64,000 nt of DNA. Origin: Mya arenaria (taxonomy: Eukaryota > Mollusca > Bivalvia > Myida > Myidae). This document shows positions 22,301 through 31,977 of the stretch, one piece after another (the first letter of the stretch is position 1; every line of letters begins with the position of its first letter). The stretch spans positions 12,035,937 to 12,099,936 of the forward strand of contig NC_069133.1 in the NCBI RefSeq assembly GCF_026914265.1, given 5' to 3'. The position numbers and the translations under genes were made by a program. The notes under the pieces are model-generated. The model ran no database searches. It worked only from the letters and a program-made list of their open reading frames with translations, and was not told the origin of the DNA.

Positions 22301-25300
22301 ACGATGGACTTGCTGCCAGAAGATCTCAAACACGTGTTTGCCCTTAGACAATGCTGAAGGAGTTTAAAAAATTATAAAAGTCATGAGGGCTGAATGAAAT
22401 AAATGTCGAGCCTTCTTAGACAATGGCAGATATATAAACAATATGTTCTTTACATCTGACATTCGTTCACATAGCTTTTTTTTCTCCTAAGTCTAGAATA
22501 AAGTGTATAGAAGATGGTCTAGCGGTATTGTTCTATGCCTCTTAGCCAAGCGGTTGTAAGTTCGATTCACACAAGGGTTTTAACGCCTTCTCCAAAAGAA
22601 TACCAGCATTGTTATATATTCATACCCCATGTACAAATGTACTGCTACTTTAAACGTCTTAAAGAGACTTGTTTAGTTTTTATAGGGTCTGACATCTTCG
22701 ACTTTTCATTTCGTGTAAAATGTAAAAAAGAATGCTTGTAATAAGGATTAAAAATAAAAGAAAATCAATTCTATTGATTTTTTTTAAAAGTATTGAAAAC
22801 TGTGACAGAAGATGCACTATTTTTCTGAAAGCGTTTATAACGCTATTCAAAACTGAATTATTCTGGGCTTAGATTTACCAAATTCTGTCCAAATGCATAT
22901 CTGCCAGATGGCGTTTGGGTTTTGTTCATAAAAGTACAAAAAATAAAGATCCCAACATAAAATCTGCTTATGAATGTCTTTATTTTCTCTCTATAATACA
23001 TGTATACATATGTTGGTTTCAACACGTATATTGTTAAAATGAACAATAATTTAAAGCATATATACATATTTGATGACGATACAGTACAGTGAGTAAACTG
23101 GTTAAAAACACTTACGTGCTCCCCATCTAGCTCCGTCGGTTTCGTGACTCCCCTTCCGGTGTCGGACGACATTGTTCGAATCCACGATGTTGAATCCATC
23201 TGAGCAGCCGAGTATGCCCGTGTCCAGGGCCGGGTCGGGACTAATTGAGTACACCCACTGGGGAAGCGGAGTGCCTGGAATATTAAAGAATGATGCTTAC
23301 AACTGCAAGTAGAAATCATACTTGATTTGATTTCTATTTAACCATACTCGAGATATTTACAATAAAATATAAAAATACACATAATTTCTTCTCTTCTTTT
23401 GATATTTTGAGTACACGCAAGTCGCATTTTCTATTATATAAACATTCATAGATCAACAATATATATACAAACTGTTCACAGTTGTTGCTGAAGTTCACTT
23501 TACCGACTATAAATGCTAAACCCTGATAAACAGTGGACTTTTATACCATACCATTAGAGCCCGGCGGTGGTCCTGGGTAGCTGCCACCGGCCGGAGTAAC
23601 CTTGTTCTGTGTTTGCCTAGGAGCTGTCAGAATAAATAAACACTTATTAGTAATCTTATATTGATTTTTCTCATATATACCTAATATCTTTACTTTAATC
23701 TAAAGTGTCAAAACAAGATGGATACCAAGTAAAATGTGTTTTGAATCGACCCCTACCCAACCACCACTAATTCCCGTACTTTTGAATCGACCCCTTCCTC
23801 GACCACCACTATTTCCCGTACGTTTGAATCGACCCCCACCTTACCCACCACTTATTCCTGAACTATAAATTCTGGTTTCTGGTTTATATGTGTGAAAAAT
23901 AAACAACTCTCATATGCAGAAATGTCATTTTGTTTATAAAAGAAACATAAAAAAATATTTGCTTGCATTGACAGCAGCAAATACAACCATATAACGATTG
24001 TTTCCTACTCCTTTTCTAATAATAATAGTAATGTATCTTCAGCGAATTGGAAGAAGTTCTATCGACTCATTACTTGAAATTATATGTATTTCAAATCAAC
24101 AGGAAGTTGCTCAAAAGAGAATCAAAATCCGTTATTTGAAATCGGCATAATATTCTGAACAGAGATTGGCAAATAAATAATGCAAATCTTTCTCATTTAG
24201 GCTTATGATTATTCATTCAAATATTTACAAAGATATCTGAAACTATTACTACGTCATCCGGGTAGGTTTACATTGTACAAAATAACATGTACAATAACAC
24301 GAGCGATTAATGCCTAACAGCGAGTCAGCAAATACCACTTTATAAAAAGAAATATCGCAAACGAATTTTGTGTTTTGTCCAATAAGAAGGCAGTATATCT
24401 CAAGTTTTTCAATACATTTATTTGAGTTTATCAGCAGTCAGCGGGTAATTGATTTTAATCAGATGAAGCGGTTGATATAAACAGCGGCTGGTCCGGTTTG
24501 CGGGTAGTTTACACAGTACAATGTAGACCACTAACAACCCATACAGATTGTAAGAATGTTCTTACACAAACTAAATGGCTATGCGACTGTGTCGCATCAA
24601 ACCATTTATTTTGTATGTACATACGAACGACCTTTAACCATTCCTTAAACTCAATTGCTACAACACAAGAAAGTTCACGTTGTCGTGCTAAGCAACCTCT
24701 CTGTTAACTAACTGAAAACGGCAAACTAAAATCGTATTTCACAAGGTACATACAGAATGATAACTTTAATCAAAAGGAACTATGGATAAAGATTCCTTTG
24801 ACACTTAGTTTATTGTTATAACTTTAAAACCATCCATTTATAAGGAAGTTATCAATATCATATGCGTTTTTACTTCGTATTTACTCATGAAAGTGTACCA
24901 AAATATAGCTTTACCATATCAGACCATTGGCCATTTACTATTTTTGTAGGTTTTAAAAGTGAATGGATTATGGTTTAAAACAAACTTGCTGATCGTAATA
25001 CATTCACCGCATTGTTTGTCTTCCTATAAGGGATTGCGAAAAATCGTCGAATACATAGTGGTTATGTATAATCAAGTGTTTTCTCTTTTAGAAACGATAC
25101 TTATTTCTAATATTGTTTAAAGCTCAGAACTTTCATACATATACAATTATGAATTTTGTGGCAGCGAAACTCTAGAAATGAGTTTTATTTTGTGCGCAAA
25201 TCGGTCCATTCACTATAGAATAAACAGTAAAGTTATTTAGTGGTTTATTATCTTTAGTTAGAATACCATTATAAATTACTTCATAATCGTCGGCAACCAC

Positions 25301-26627
25301 GGATATTTCCGTAACACTAATGTATACATTATGATACCGTACACATTATGAAGTGTAACGGAAAATGTACCGTAGTTGCCGACGATGAAAAAACTGACTT
25401 ACCTGCTGCACGTCCACCGCCGCCTCCGCCGCCTCCACCGTCCGCGCACAGCGCGAGGAGCGCTACCATGGCGACCAGAAGACCGAGTGCGGCCACCGCC
25501 TCGTAGCGGCCCATTGAGCCGTCCAGAGCATCCTCCGTCCGTGACGAGCTAAAACTAACAGAGCAGCAAACATCCGATAAGCCATCGACCCTTTATATCA
25601 TACGCATGATGGCTCTATCAAGACTCCACTGTACAAATTGTGGCGATAGAACATGGCGTCGAATGCAAAATTAAAAGTGATGCAAGTTCAACAACCAAAT
25701 AAATAACCTGTCCATAAACAATATGGACACCCATAGCTTCCTTACAGGATTAATTCGGAAAAATGCAACAGTTATATGTTAATGAAAAAAGGTATTAAGT
25801 TATGCTACCTATACCACTGAGATAAGGAAAATAATTGAAACTTACCCAGATACGCCTGTAAGAATAAACACACAGAGAGTTAAAAATAGTATGTTAAGTC
25901 AACGAGCTTAATATTAAAGGTTTTTATATACATGGTGTAATCTTATAATGCTAAAAATGTTCTACATAATATGACCATATCAGAATTTGGTGTAATCTTA
26001 TAATGCTAAAAATGTTCTACATAATATGACCATATCAGAATTTAACGTTTTAAATTTCTACTTTTGATATCAATAAATCTGCAAGTATAATTTTTATTTT
26101 GCATTGTTTGTTCAGAACAGAAAACAAATAGTTTGACTTCAGATTTTCAAGCTGATTCCTATACAGAAAAACATGGCATGATTCATGTTGAATAAACAAC
26201 AGCAAAAAAATAATAATGCCAATTAATTATATAACCTATAACAGCGAAATAGAAATAACTTAACTTATTTTAACAAAAATCTAAGTTTTATACATAACAT
26301 AACATAACATAACATAAATTTTATTTTGATTTAAGCATATACATCTTATCATCATATACACGTATCAGTAATTCATCAATACACAAACAATGAAAAAGAA
26401 CTCGATCACAATTTATAGCACTAATTATCTTTCTTATGCTAACATGCTACAAACAACAATGGAATATAATACATATTTAATGGAATTAACGTAAATTTTC
26501 AGAACTTTGTCACTAGCACAGAACTTTAAATTGTAAATAACTATGATACAAAGATTTAAAAGATTAATAAATAACACTCACCCGAAACTCCTACGAACAG
26601 TAACACACATAAAGTCCAGGAATACAT
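19210..26627 (-). CDS. Gene C/B 5' part: signal peptide, TM segment, Pro-rich linker and SPRY cassette C
   Basis: Exons: 26627-26582, 25855-25846 (10-nt microexon), 25548-25403, 23623-23552, 23274-23116, 22353-22125, 21794-21631, 19329-19210. The signal peptide starts MYSWTLCVLLFVG. The transmembrane segment (about residues 36-55, AALGLLVAMVALLALC) is followed by nine glycines. A linker exon absent from gene A encodes GGSYPGPPPGSN. SPRY C carries PQWVYSISPDP, GKHVFEIFW, RGTHATVGVGSDDAPLY, LVGANKLSWGFD and FYMYVDCDSCTAGFG. The tail exon begins ENRGGT and ends PPPPPPSNPANRDG at a phase-1 donor (GTAAAT). Joined to cassette B's four exons the sum is 1608 nt (535 aa) with two SPRY domains. If the donor is ignored, the frame runs on to a stop at 19079 through sequence that looks non-coding. 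Confidence 0.78.
19358..19432. repeat. (AAG)n microsatellite
   Basis: Short AAT repeats pass into about 20 AAG triplets, just outside the acceptor side of the cassette C tail exon. Frames reading poly-Lys or poly-Arg here are artefacts. Confidence 0.95.
19895..20372 (+). mobile_element. LINE 3' fragment (CR1/L2-like)
   Basis: The plus-strand frame ending at 20263 has the Cys/His end typical of mollusc non-LTR elements after the reverse transcriptase (ETGRHFGIERENRLCRY, VEDEFHVFFQCNKFRKER). It is followed by a short 3' UTR with gggccggaggcc and a tail aataaaatttgaatttgaa. The copy is 5'-truncated, with no RT core seen. It lies in the cassette C intron between 21631 and 19329. Confidence 0.75.
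20982..21456. mobile_element. TTAA-flanked MITE, family 3
   Basis: The left end ttaaagggactgtacaccagat and right end atctggtgcacagttgcttt are imperfect inverted repeats. The interior holds a tRNA-like patch with gggttcaaactc. It is non-coding and lies in the same cassette C intron. Confidence 0.6.
23737..23865. repeat. Three-copy 43-bp tandem repeat
   Basis: Three direct units share gaatcgaccc, accaccact and attcccgtac. They lie in the intron between the transmembrane and linker exons of the C/B gene. Confidence 0.8.
25288..25385. repeat. Perfect-arm palindrome beside the TM exon
   Basis: The left arm cgtcggcaaccacgg with tttccgtaacac and the right arm gtgtaacggaaa with ccgtagttgccgacg pair over about 30 bp with few mismatches around a loop of about 35 nt. 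Its edge lies 17 bp from the donor of the exon ending at 25403. It could be a tiny foldback transposon or an RNA structure near the splice site. Confidence 0.7.
25934..26043. repeat. Perfect 55-bp tandem duplication
   Basis: A unit beginning ggtgtaatcttataatgc and ending accatatcagaattt occurs twice in a row without visible change. It is a recent duplication in the first intron of the C/B gene. Confidence 0.9.
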
Positions 26628-28003
26628 ATTAAATGCAACTGGTAACTGTCCCTTTATAATGATGGTAAAATGGCGGAAAATTTCCGTTCAACGGTGTATT
26701 TGTTTAATTATTTACCGTGTTGTCCGAACGACCACACTAATATTGACCATACTGGACTACTTTCTGACCTGTATGACCAATAGCTTAATACCATTCAAAA
26801 GCATATTAAAAGTACACCACATTAAATCTTCGATACGTGGAGTTGCTGTATAAGGATATATAACAAAAGATGTATTTCACAGTGTCAATTGTTTAAGGTG
26901 AAATGGGATAATAAACATAAAATAAATTGGATTTTGATTGTATTCATTTTCACGAATTGGATTAAGGATTAAGAACAGAACAGAAAACTGCAGAAGATTT
27001 ATTTATACTTGTACAATGTGCTTTGTCTTCGTTAAGCATAACATAATATATAAAAACACAATGATGAACACACAGTAGTGAGAAAAAATATTCTGGTGGA
27101 AGTAAAATGTATTTACATAGTATAACCTACATTTCCAGCCTATGAAATCGCATTTAAAATACAAGCTACATTTTAAGCCAATCAATTGCAGATATGCAAA
27201 CAAAGTATATATTAGCTTTAATCATTAAGAATTTCACCTTTCGCGCGTGTATAAAGGTCCGCCTACTGCGAATCATCCGATACACACTCCCTGCATCAGA
27301 ATTTGCGTTGTAGCTATATCAGTCAATAAGGTTGTATTCTAAGGCAGTTACATAACCTGAAGTAATTTCTTAATGAATAAGAATGGGCGCAGTGAGCGTA
27401 GTGAAATATTTACTTCATGTCATCTAACTTTTACATAATTTACATTTCCATATCGCTTATCGGTCTTCAATAAGAACCACGCTTTATCGTTAAGAATTGC
27501 AATTTTACAACTTAACAGACATGCCGACATAACTTTGTTCCACACCTGATGAAACACGCTATAATCAAAGTCAGTTAGACACTATTATGCCAAAATATTA
27601 GTATATTTGATAGTTTATTAAAGTCTCATCAATACAACATATATACATCACCTATTAAATATACATTAAAATATGCATTGCCACTCAGTATATGAGTTAT
27701 AAGAGACTATAGCACACACACACAAAAAACATAAAACTACATATTACTTATTTAACATCTAAAATCGATATATACAAAAGTAAGAAACTAGAAATCAATG
27801 CTAATCTTGTTTTAAAACTTAGTTAAATCAAACAAAATAAAATACTGTAAACATGAACGCGCACAAGCGTGCATACTTACGAAATGGGTGTACAAAATCG
27901 AGCAAGAATGGGCTCGCTCTCTTCGCATATCGTCTTGCTTTATTAATAAGATTTGCATATTATTTGTTTTAACTATTACCTGAACGTGTGACATCAATAT
28001 TAC
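26628..28003. other. Upstream region of the C/B gene, no gene seen
   Basis: AT-rich sequence. It should hold the promoter of the C/B SPRY gene just above 26627 on the minus strand, but no clear TATA or initiator could be picked. It includes one copy of a dispersed duplication (27600-27840). Confidence 0.45.
27600..27840. repeat. Direct repeat, copy 1 (partner at 30212-30470)
   Basis: Shared words with the partner include gcattgccactca, agagactatag, acaaaagtaagaaact, caatgctaatcttgtttta and acttagttaaatcaaaca. The copies are about 2.6 kb apart, same orientation and diverged by small indels. The right part abuts the candidate exon region at 28004. Confidence 0.7.
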
Positions 28004-28141
28004 CTTAATATGTGGAAGTAGAAAATTAACAAAATCATCAAATCGAACATACCCACAAGCATTTACATCAGTTATAGATAATAAAGCCACAGGCGGCAGT
28101 TGTGTTGACATGACCCGTCCTATGGCCACACCGCCGCCCTC
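28004..28141 (-). CDS. Candidate isolated exon with EF-hand-like loop
   Basis: A 138-nt frame (46 codons, phase 0 to 0) is bounded by an acceptor (ttttatttag) and a donor (AAG/GTAATA). A second possible donor (CAG/GTAATAG) lies about 25 nt on. The reading ends LLSITDVNACGYVRFDDFVNFLLPHIK; the stretch DVNACGYVRFDD fits the EF-hand loop pattern at positions 1, 3, 6, 8 and 12. No partner exons were recognised nearby. It may belong to a gene with distant exons, be a stranded duplicate exon, or be chance. The codon pattern looks more protein-like than nearby frames. Confidence 0.35.
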
Positions 28142-28735
28142 CTAAATAAAATCAGTCATTTTTTTTCAAGACCAAAATTAATTGAAACATTATCATCTAT
28201 CACAAAACCCTGAATCAATCCCTAACCCTTCAATCAACAAAATGGAAACTTAAACTCCAAAAACCCCTAGGTAAGCAATTCATAATCACCATCGGAATCT
28301 GTGTTTTCAACAATATTTCGCTCGTTTCGTCAAATAAAACAAACATGTCAACGCAACTGCCGCCTGTGAATAAAACCATTATTAAAAAAACCCCACATCA
28401 TAATGATATATTTCGGGAAATACACATACAGCTGTGTCTTTACTTGAACTTTGAAATACTCGAAAGTATTTCGGCGAAAGAAATGTTAAAATCGGACCAT
28501 TATTAGTTATCCAATCAATTAACAAAATCAGGGTTCAACTAAGCGATATGATTGGCGCACATGCCTTGTTGAATTAATCGGTGAAGGAAAGATAACTCAA
28601 ACATTCTATTGTCTCCCTTGCTTTAATCTCATTAATAACAATCGGAACACCTCGGTCAATATCTAACATTCTATCTCCAAGCTTGCCGAAGATGGCCGAG
28701 TTGTTACGAATGCATTAACAAATGCGACATTTTAA

Positions 28736-28978
28736 GTGAGTGAGTGAGTGAGTGAGTGAGTGAGTGAGTGAGTGAGTGAGTGAGTGAGTGAGTGAGTGAG
28801 TGAGTGAGTGAGTGAGTGAGTGAGTGAGTGAGTGAGTGAGTGAGTGAGTGAGTGAGTGAGTGAGTGAGTGAGTGAGCGAGCGAGCGAGTCAGCGAGTCAG
28901 CGAGTCAGCGAGTCAGTCAGTCAGTCAGTCAGTCAGTCAGTCAGTCAGTGAGTGAGTGGTGAGTGAGTAAGTAAGTAG
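28736..28978. repeat. (GAGT)n microsatellite grown from a LINE tail
   Basis: More than 50 GTGA/GAGT tetramers, then (GAGC)n, (CAGT)n and gagtaagtaagtag. The run joins directly to the reversed 3' end of a retroelement at 28979, so it is the expanded tail of that insertion. Confidence 0.9.
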
Positions 28979-29062
28979 TTTATTATAGTCACATGTGCAT
29001 AACACAAATGATATTCACAAAACAAATATAAATGATGGTAACACCCGGCCCATCGGGCCTAC
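28979..29062 (-). mobile_element. 3' end of a LINE-like retroelement
   Basis: Read on the minus strand: gtaggcccgatgggccgg, a short AT-rich stretch, tgcacatgtgactataata, then aactacttacttactcac passing into the microsatellite. Only the last 85 bp or so is present, so it is strongly 5'-truncated. Confidence 0.6.
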
Positions 29063-29654
29063 AAGTCACCTTAATGTTAACATTTCTCAACCATTGGTAC
29101 ATAGATATTGACACATATAATTATATTAGTCGCTAAAATATAATACAACATTATTCACCCTCATGTTGTTTTCCAATTGAGATACACGTGGTCACGGACA
29201 AATAAGCATGCTTTATATCCACTTTGTTTTGAAACTCAATTCAACTTAACTCACATCACGTTTATTTTTACATATTACATATTACAACATATCAGACATT
29301 TATGTATCTATATTCACAACTATAGATGGCAATATATTATTACTCTAAGCAATAATGGAAGATTTAAATTTAATATATTCGACGGTTTTTAAGTTATCAA
29401 CAAAACCATAAAAATGTTATAATTTTAAAGTATCCAATGGGCTATAAACCTGACAGTATTTAAGCATTTAGTTATATAACTTGTCACAGATATTATGGAC
29501 AAGAAACGGACAACACGGGTTCGATTCCTAGCGGACTAGGTCACTTCTGTTGTGATTCAAATATCTTAAAAATATTACAACTTACCTTCAAATATAAATA
29601 CAAATATCTTAAAATTATTACAACTGACCTTCAAATATGAATTCAAATAAAAAA

Positions 29655-29805
29655 GGAGTGGGGGCTATTGGGGGCGTTTTGACCAAATTGGGGGGCGTTT
29701 TGACCAAATTGGGGGCATTTTTTCCAAGTGGAGCTATTTGACCAAAAGTGTGGGGGCTATTTGACCAAAATGGGGCTATTTGACTTGGGGGCTATTTGCC
29801 AGGTT
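29655..29805. repeat. Degenerate ~20-bp tandem repeat
   Basis: About seven loose units of gggggctatttgaccaaaat, with variants such as gggggcgttttgaccaaatt. Confidence 0.8.
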
Positions 29806-30211
29806 CCGTAGAGAAGGTGTCAGTACCTCGTGTAGGTGAAGACACCTAGTACTGGTTAACTGCCTGATAGTCTGCCCAGGATAGGTGTGCGGTGGTTGAA
29901 CTGTCACTCTGGGACCCTTCAATGTGCTCTCGCCGGGACCCGGAGTATAAACTACTAACACCACCAACACCACTTGTCACAGATAGCGTATTGTTACTCT
30001 GCGGATGTTGAGAAAGTATCTTGAAAGGTTGATAAGTATTTAACAAAACCATAAACAATGTGGACGGACGGGAGGACAGACAGCCTGACGGACGTTCACA
30101 CAAATCAACCTTTGTTATGTATTTTCCCATTTTTACCATAATAAAAATATATCCACTAATTCCTACTTACCCTTACCAACAAGCGATACCTAACAAATGT
30201 ATATATTCGAT

Positions 30212-30470
30212 AGTACGATTCAAGTCTCATGAATACAATATATAAACATCACATAATAAATATTCCTTAAACAATGCATTGCCACTCAATGTATGCATTT
30301 TTAGAGACTATAGCGCGCACAAAAATAATACTATACATCTTTAATCGACATATTTACAACGCAAAGTATTGCACACATACTGGATACCATATATATTTAC
30401 AAAAGTAAGAAACTCGTAACCAATGCTAATCTTGTTTTAACACTTAGTTAAATCAAACACAATGTATGTC
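30212..30470. repeat. Direct repeat, copy 2 (partner at 27600-27840)
   Basis: Matches copy 1 over gcattgccactcaatgtatg, agagactatagc, aaaagtaagaaactcg and caatgctaatcttgttttaa. It has an extra internal stretch near 30375. Confidence 0.7.
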
Positions 30471-31218
30471 CTATTCGTAATGAAAGAATTAGTACCCACT
30501 ATATCCCAATTCCAGTGTGCGGACAGACAGACATACAGACAGACAGTGTGATTTGAGTAGAGCTAATAAGCGAAATAGGTCGTTGAAACATTTCAATGGT
30601 TGATGTTTTATACGGCCCAAATCAATTACGTACATACATACAGTCAACAGTTTCGTTTCAAATATAAAAAAATGCCTTAAATCACTTTTTAGAAGATTTT
30701 CATTTATGTTCTTTGCATTACAAATAAACGATCCATATTATCAAATTAAAAAATGTTATTAGATATATTGCAATATACACAGTACAAAATTAATTAATTA
30801 ATAATTGATGTAAATAATGCTGTTGGTTTGTATTTTTAAAACATGCTTATACTTGAATCCCAATTATCAATTGTTAACAGCTTGACAACACTCTGGTGCT
30901 ATTGATAAACAATCTTTTGCATTTGAATACATCATGTCCAGACGTCGGTATCGTATTTTACAATGCAACGTAATGATATCTTTAAGACTTTCACAACTTT
31001 GATTTCTTAAGTTGTATCGAGATTCGCCTCCATAACAAATGCTGTTGGTCTAGTATTCCTGGTAAAAGACCACTAGGCACATGTTTAATATTGTTGTCAT
31101 GGAAATCAGGGTTTTTGAATGTTATCCTTTTCATTAAGGACCGTCCTAAGATCAATTCATGAAATAAGGCAAGCAAATCTCGAAAAAGTGACAAAAACGA
31201 CGAAAGACGGCCACTAGG

Positions 31219-31770
31219 CGATGATTATGATGATGATGATGATGATGATGCTCCTGCTGCCGTTGTTGTTGCTGCTGCTGCTGATGATGATGATAAAAAC
31301 AAAACGCACACGCGCACGCGCACACGCACACGCACACACACACACACACATACACACACACGAAACAGCATACATGGACGGTACTTGACATTATTTAACG
31401 AAATGTGACATACCCATTTAGCCATAGCGTGGTGATGATGACGATGATGATGGTGATGATGATGATGATGATGATGATGAGGAGGAGGAGGAGGAGGAGG
31501 AGGAGGGGGAGGAGGAGGATGGTGATGATGATGATCATGAGGATCATGAGGATGGTGACGTGATGACGAGAAGGAGGGAAATGTAATAACCAAGGCGCAC
31601 ACATACCTTTTTGTTAGCATCCCACTCCCCCGACCCCCACCCCTAACCCCCCCCCCCCCCCCCACACACACCGAAAAACAACAACAAACAAACACAGATG
31701 GACGGAATCTGACATTATTTTTCGAAATGTAACAGACCCATTTAGCAATAGCATGATGATGATGGTGCAA
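31219..31770. repeat. Compound microsatellites with a duplicated 80-bp linker
   Basis: Runs of GAT, GCT, CACACG/CA, GAT, GAG and a C-run alternate. An 80-bp non-repetitive segment (31376-31435; gacattattt, cgaaatgtgaca, acccatttagc) recurs at 31696-31755, so a unit of about 320 bp was duplicated. His-rich and Cys/Val-rich frames on the minus strand are artefacts of these runs. Confidence 0.85.
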
Positions 31771-31977
31771 TAGCATTTGTAATACTGATCAAAGCAAACA
31801 CACGGAACGTGCATGAACAACAAATATTTTCATATATATAGAAAATACAATAATTTCTATCGTGCGTAAATATGTACCGACACTGTTGGAAACATCCACC
31901 GTGAGAATAAAAAAAAACCACTTGATCATATACTCGCAAGCCAAATATAGTTGACCGACTTTAAAAGTATGAGCAGA

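Larger units (their letters stand above)
29063..30990. other. Intergenic, no gene seen
   Basis: AT-rich spacer. It holds a degenerate short tandem repeat (29655-29805), a B-box-like word at about 29519 (ggttcgattcc) without a convincing SINE body, and the second copy of the 27.6-kb repeat at 30212-30470. No coding frame is supported. Confidence 0.45.

Noticed and set aside
22535-22741. Possible tRNA-like or SINE head near tagccaagcggttgtaagttc
   Set aside because: The words resemble A/B boxes, but no stem pairing or SINE body could be followed; too weak to list.
31225-31776. His- and Pro-rich 183-residue frame
   Set aside because: Product of compound GAT, GAG and CA microsatellites.
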